A model generated the notes under the pieces. The model worked only from the letters and a program-made list of their open reading frames with translations. It did not search any database and was not told the DNA's origin. The position numbers and the translations under genes were made by a program. From contig CM020513.1 of NCBI GenBank assembly GCA_009823395.1, positions 2,597,501-2,661,500 of the forward strand: a stretch of DNA of 64,000 bases, given 5' to 3'. This DNA is from Thamnaconus septentrionalis. Its lineage: Eukaryota > Chordata > Actinopteri > Tetraodontiformes > Monacanthidae. Each line of letters opens with the position of its first letter. The stretch's first letter is position 1. This document shows, piece by piece, positions 63,001 through 64,000 of the stretch.

Positions 63001-64000
63001 CTCAAGCCTCCCACCTGTTTATACATAGGAAGATGGTTGGTACAAGGCTCATATGATTCCTTGAGTAAGTCCAGCACCTCTATTAATAAAAATCTTTTCA
63101 AAAGGCAAATTTTCTGCTTCGATCACTCATAATCCACTTGAAGATCACGCTGCAGATTGTTGTGTGTTCTGCCCACAAAGTGGATGCTAAGTAACGTTTT
63201 AAGAGAAAAAGAAAAAAAGCAACATGGAAGGAGAGAAAAGTGGAGAAAACATGCAAGAAAAAGTGACCGGAGCTAGAAAACAAAACAACATTAAATCTCC
63301 AATATTTATGGTAAAAATTAAGAAAAACAAAATGGATTCACTAAATTGATAGAATTAGAAAAACAATGTTGATTTGTGTAAAAAAATAAATCTGGAAAAT
63401 AGCATTTTTTCTGATAGGGAGTATCTTTAATAAAATGCCAGATTACCAACATGATTATTTATGAAATACAAACGCATTCTGTCAGATGTTGACAAAATGG
63501 AGTTGGAATCTGAGTGATCCGGCTGCCCAGTAAGATTCATTTGAAAACTCCTCACGTGCAGTATTCTTGAAAGAGCCAGTCAGAGACTTGTTTTTAAGTC
63601 TCTTTGTACTTTGTGCTTTTCACAGAAATCGTGTTGCCTCAATATGTTTAAGCAAATGGCACTTTTTAAAACCTCTTTACCCCGTTGGCGCCCTGATAAA
63701 CCTCCGCATGCTAACGCCCACTCTCTCTCTCTCCGCTCTTGTCTGTCTTCCTCCCAGGAGGCCATGGAGTCGTGTCAGACCCGCGTCTCCAAGCTGGAGC
63801 TCCAGCAGCAGCACCAGCAGCAGACGGTGCAGCTGGAGAGCCACGACGCCCGCGTCCTGCTGGGCAAGAGCATCAACATCATGCTGGCCATCATCACCGT
63901 CATCCTGGTGTGCGTCTCCACCGCCGCCAAGTTCGCCGCGCCGCTCATGAGGAGCCGCCACCACGTGTTCGCCACCGTGCTCGCCGTCTGCTTCCTCACC
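60081..64000 (+). repeat. Tandem block, copy 2 (runs off the window)
   Basis: Repeats 55833 onward, including intronic poly(A) (62368-62391 against 58136-58160), CTAGCCTAGCC-like words and non-coding flanks. In the exon region it lacks many single bases. In introns it often has one extra base in homopolymers, for example CTTTTTTAC at 61627-61635 against CTTTTTAC in copy 1, and AAAAAAA against AAAAAA shortly after. Confidence 0.9.
60588..64000 (+). pseudogene. tmcc3: Second tmcc3 copy: broken exons 2-3, intact partial last exon
   Basis: The exon 2 counterpart runs from about 60588 to 61571. Its acceptor region reads CTCCCGGGAGGCGG instead of CTCCCCGGCAGGAGCGG, so the splice AG context is lost. 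Many single-base losses shift the frame; recognisable pieces remain in all three frames (for example RIKQVFEKKNQKSG, and VLSLEELGDIRDGQTQLEED near its end). The exon 3 counterpart 61928-62062 is one base short (CCCAGAGAG against CCCAGGAGAG). The last-exon counterpart from 63758 to the window end is intact: a Gln-rich coiled-coil end ([16 protein letters not shown]), the first membrane segment ([17 protein letters not shown]) and the start of the second. Either a decaying duplicate or, more likely, a stretch of unpolished or mis-joined assembly in front of the true last exon of tmcc3. Confidence 0.75.

Overview
This is a eukaryotic window, almost certainly from a teleost fish. Genes are split into many short exons with GT-AG introns. 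The proteins resemble vertebrate orthologues closely; one has the same length and metal-ligand numbering as human METAP2. The introns carry fish-type repeats: long TG, AC and CT microsatellites, a tRNA-derived SINE, hAT- and Harbinger-like MITEs, and a fish-type non-LTR retrotransposon tail. There is no bacterial operon, phage, CRISPR array or RNA gene.

Layout from left to right: the 3' end of netrin-4 (ntn4, +, 824-4314, upstream exons outside the window); methionine aminopeptidase 2 (metap2, -, 6491-13249, complete in 11 exons); a C3orf20-like gene with a FAM194 domain (+, 14454-21709, 17 exons in my model, with one apparent 1-nt frameshift); fgd6 (+, 22753-34765, 21 coding exons, DH-PH-FYVE-PH); nr2c1 (TR2 orphan nuclear receptor, +, 37195-44035, 13 coding exons); about 2.8 kb of intergenic DNA; and tmcc3 (+, from 47596). 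In every complete gene I checked exon phases by hand and they join in frame, except at the C3orf20-like homopolymer.

The gene set matches human 12q22 (TMCC3, NR2C1, FGD6, METAP2, NTN4), but VEZT, USP44 and NDUFA12 are not seen. A C3orf20-like gene sits beside fgd6. In human, C3orf20 sits beside FGD5 and near NR2C2 on 3p25, so this looks like an ancestral linkage kept next to the other ohnologue. The genes do not form a pathway: secreted guidance or matrix protein, protein N-terminal processing, Rho GTPase exchange at membranes, transcription control and ER membrane coiled-coil protein.

The strangest part is the right end. Bases 55833-59849, holding tmcc3 exons 2-4, are repeated almost base for base at 60081-64000. 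Exon 2 is intact in the first copy and broken by many small indels in the second. The last exon is broken in the first copy and intact in the second. The junction lies in an AC microsatellite. This is either a young tandem duplication or, more likely, an assembly or unpolished-long-read artefact. I found no convincing new biological system. The most useful observations are this duplication, the C3orf20-fgd6 linkage, two stop-free introns of length divisible by three in fgd6, and several young transposon insertions with exact target-site duplications.
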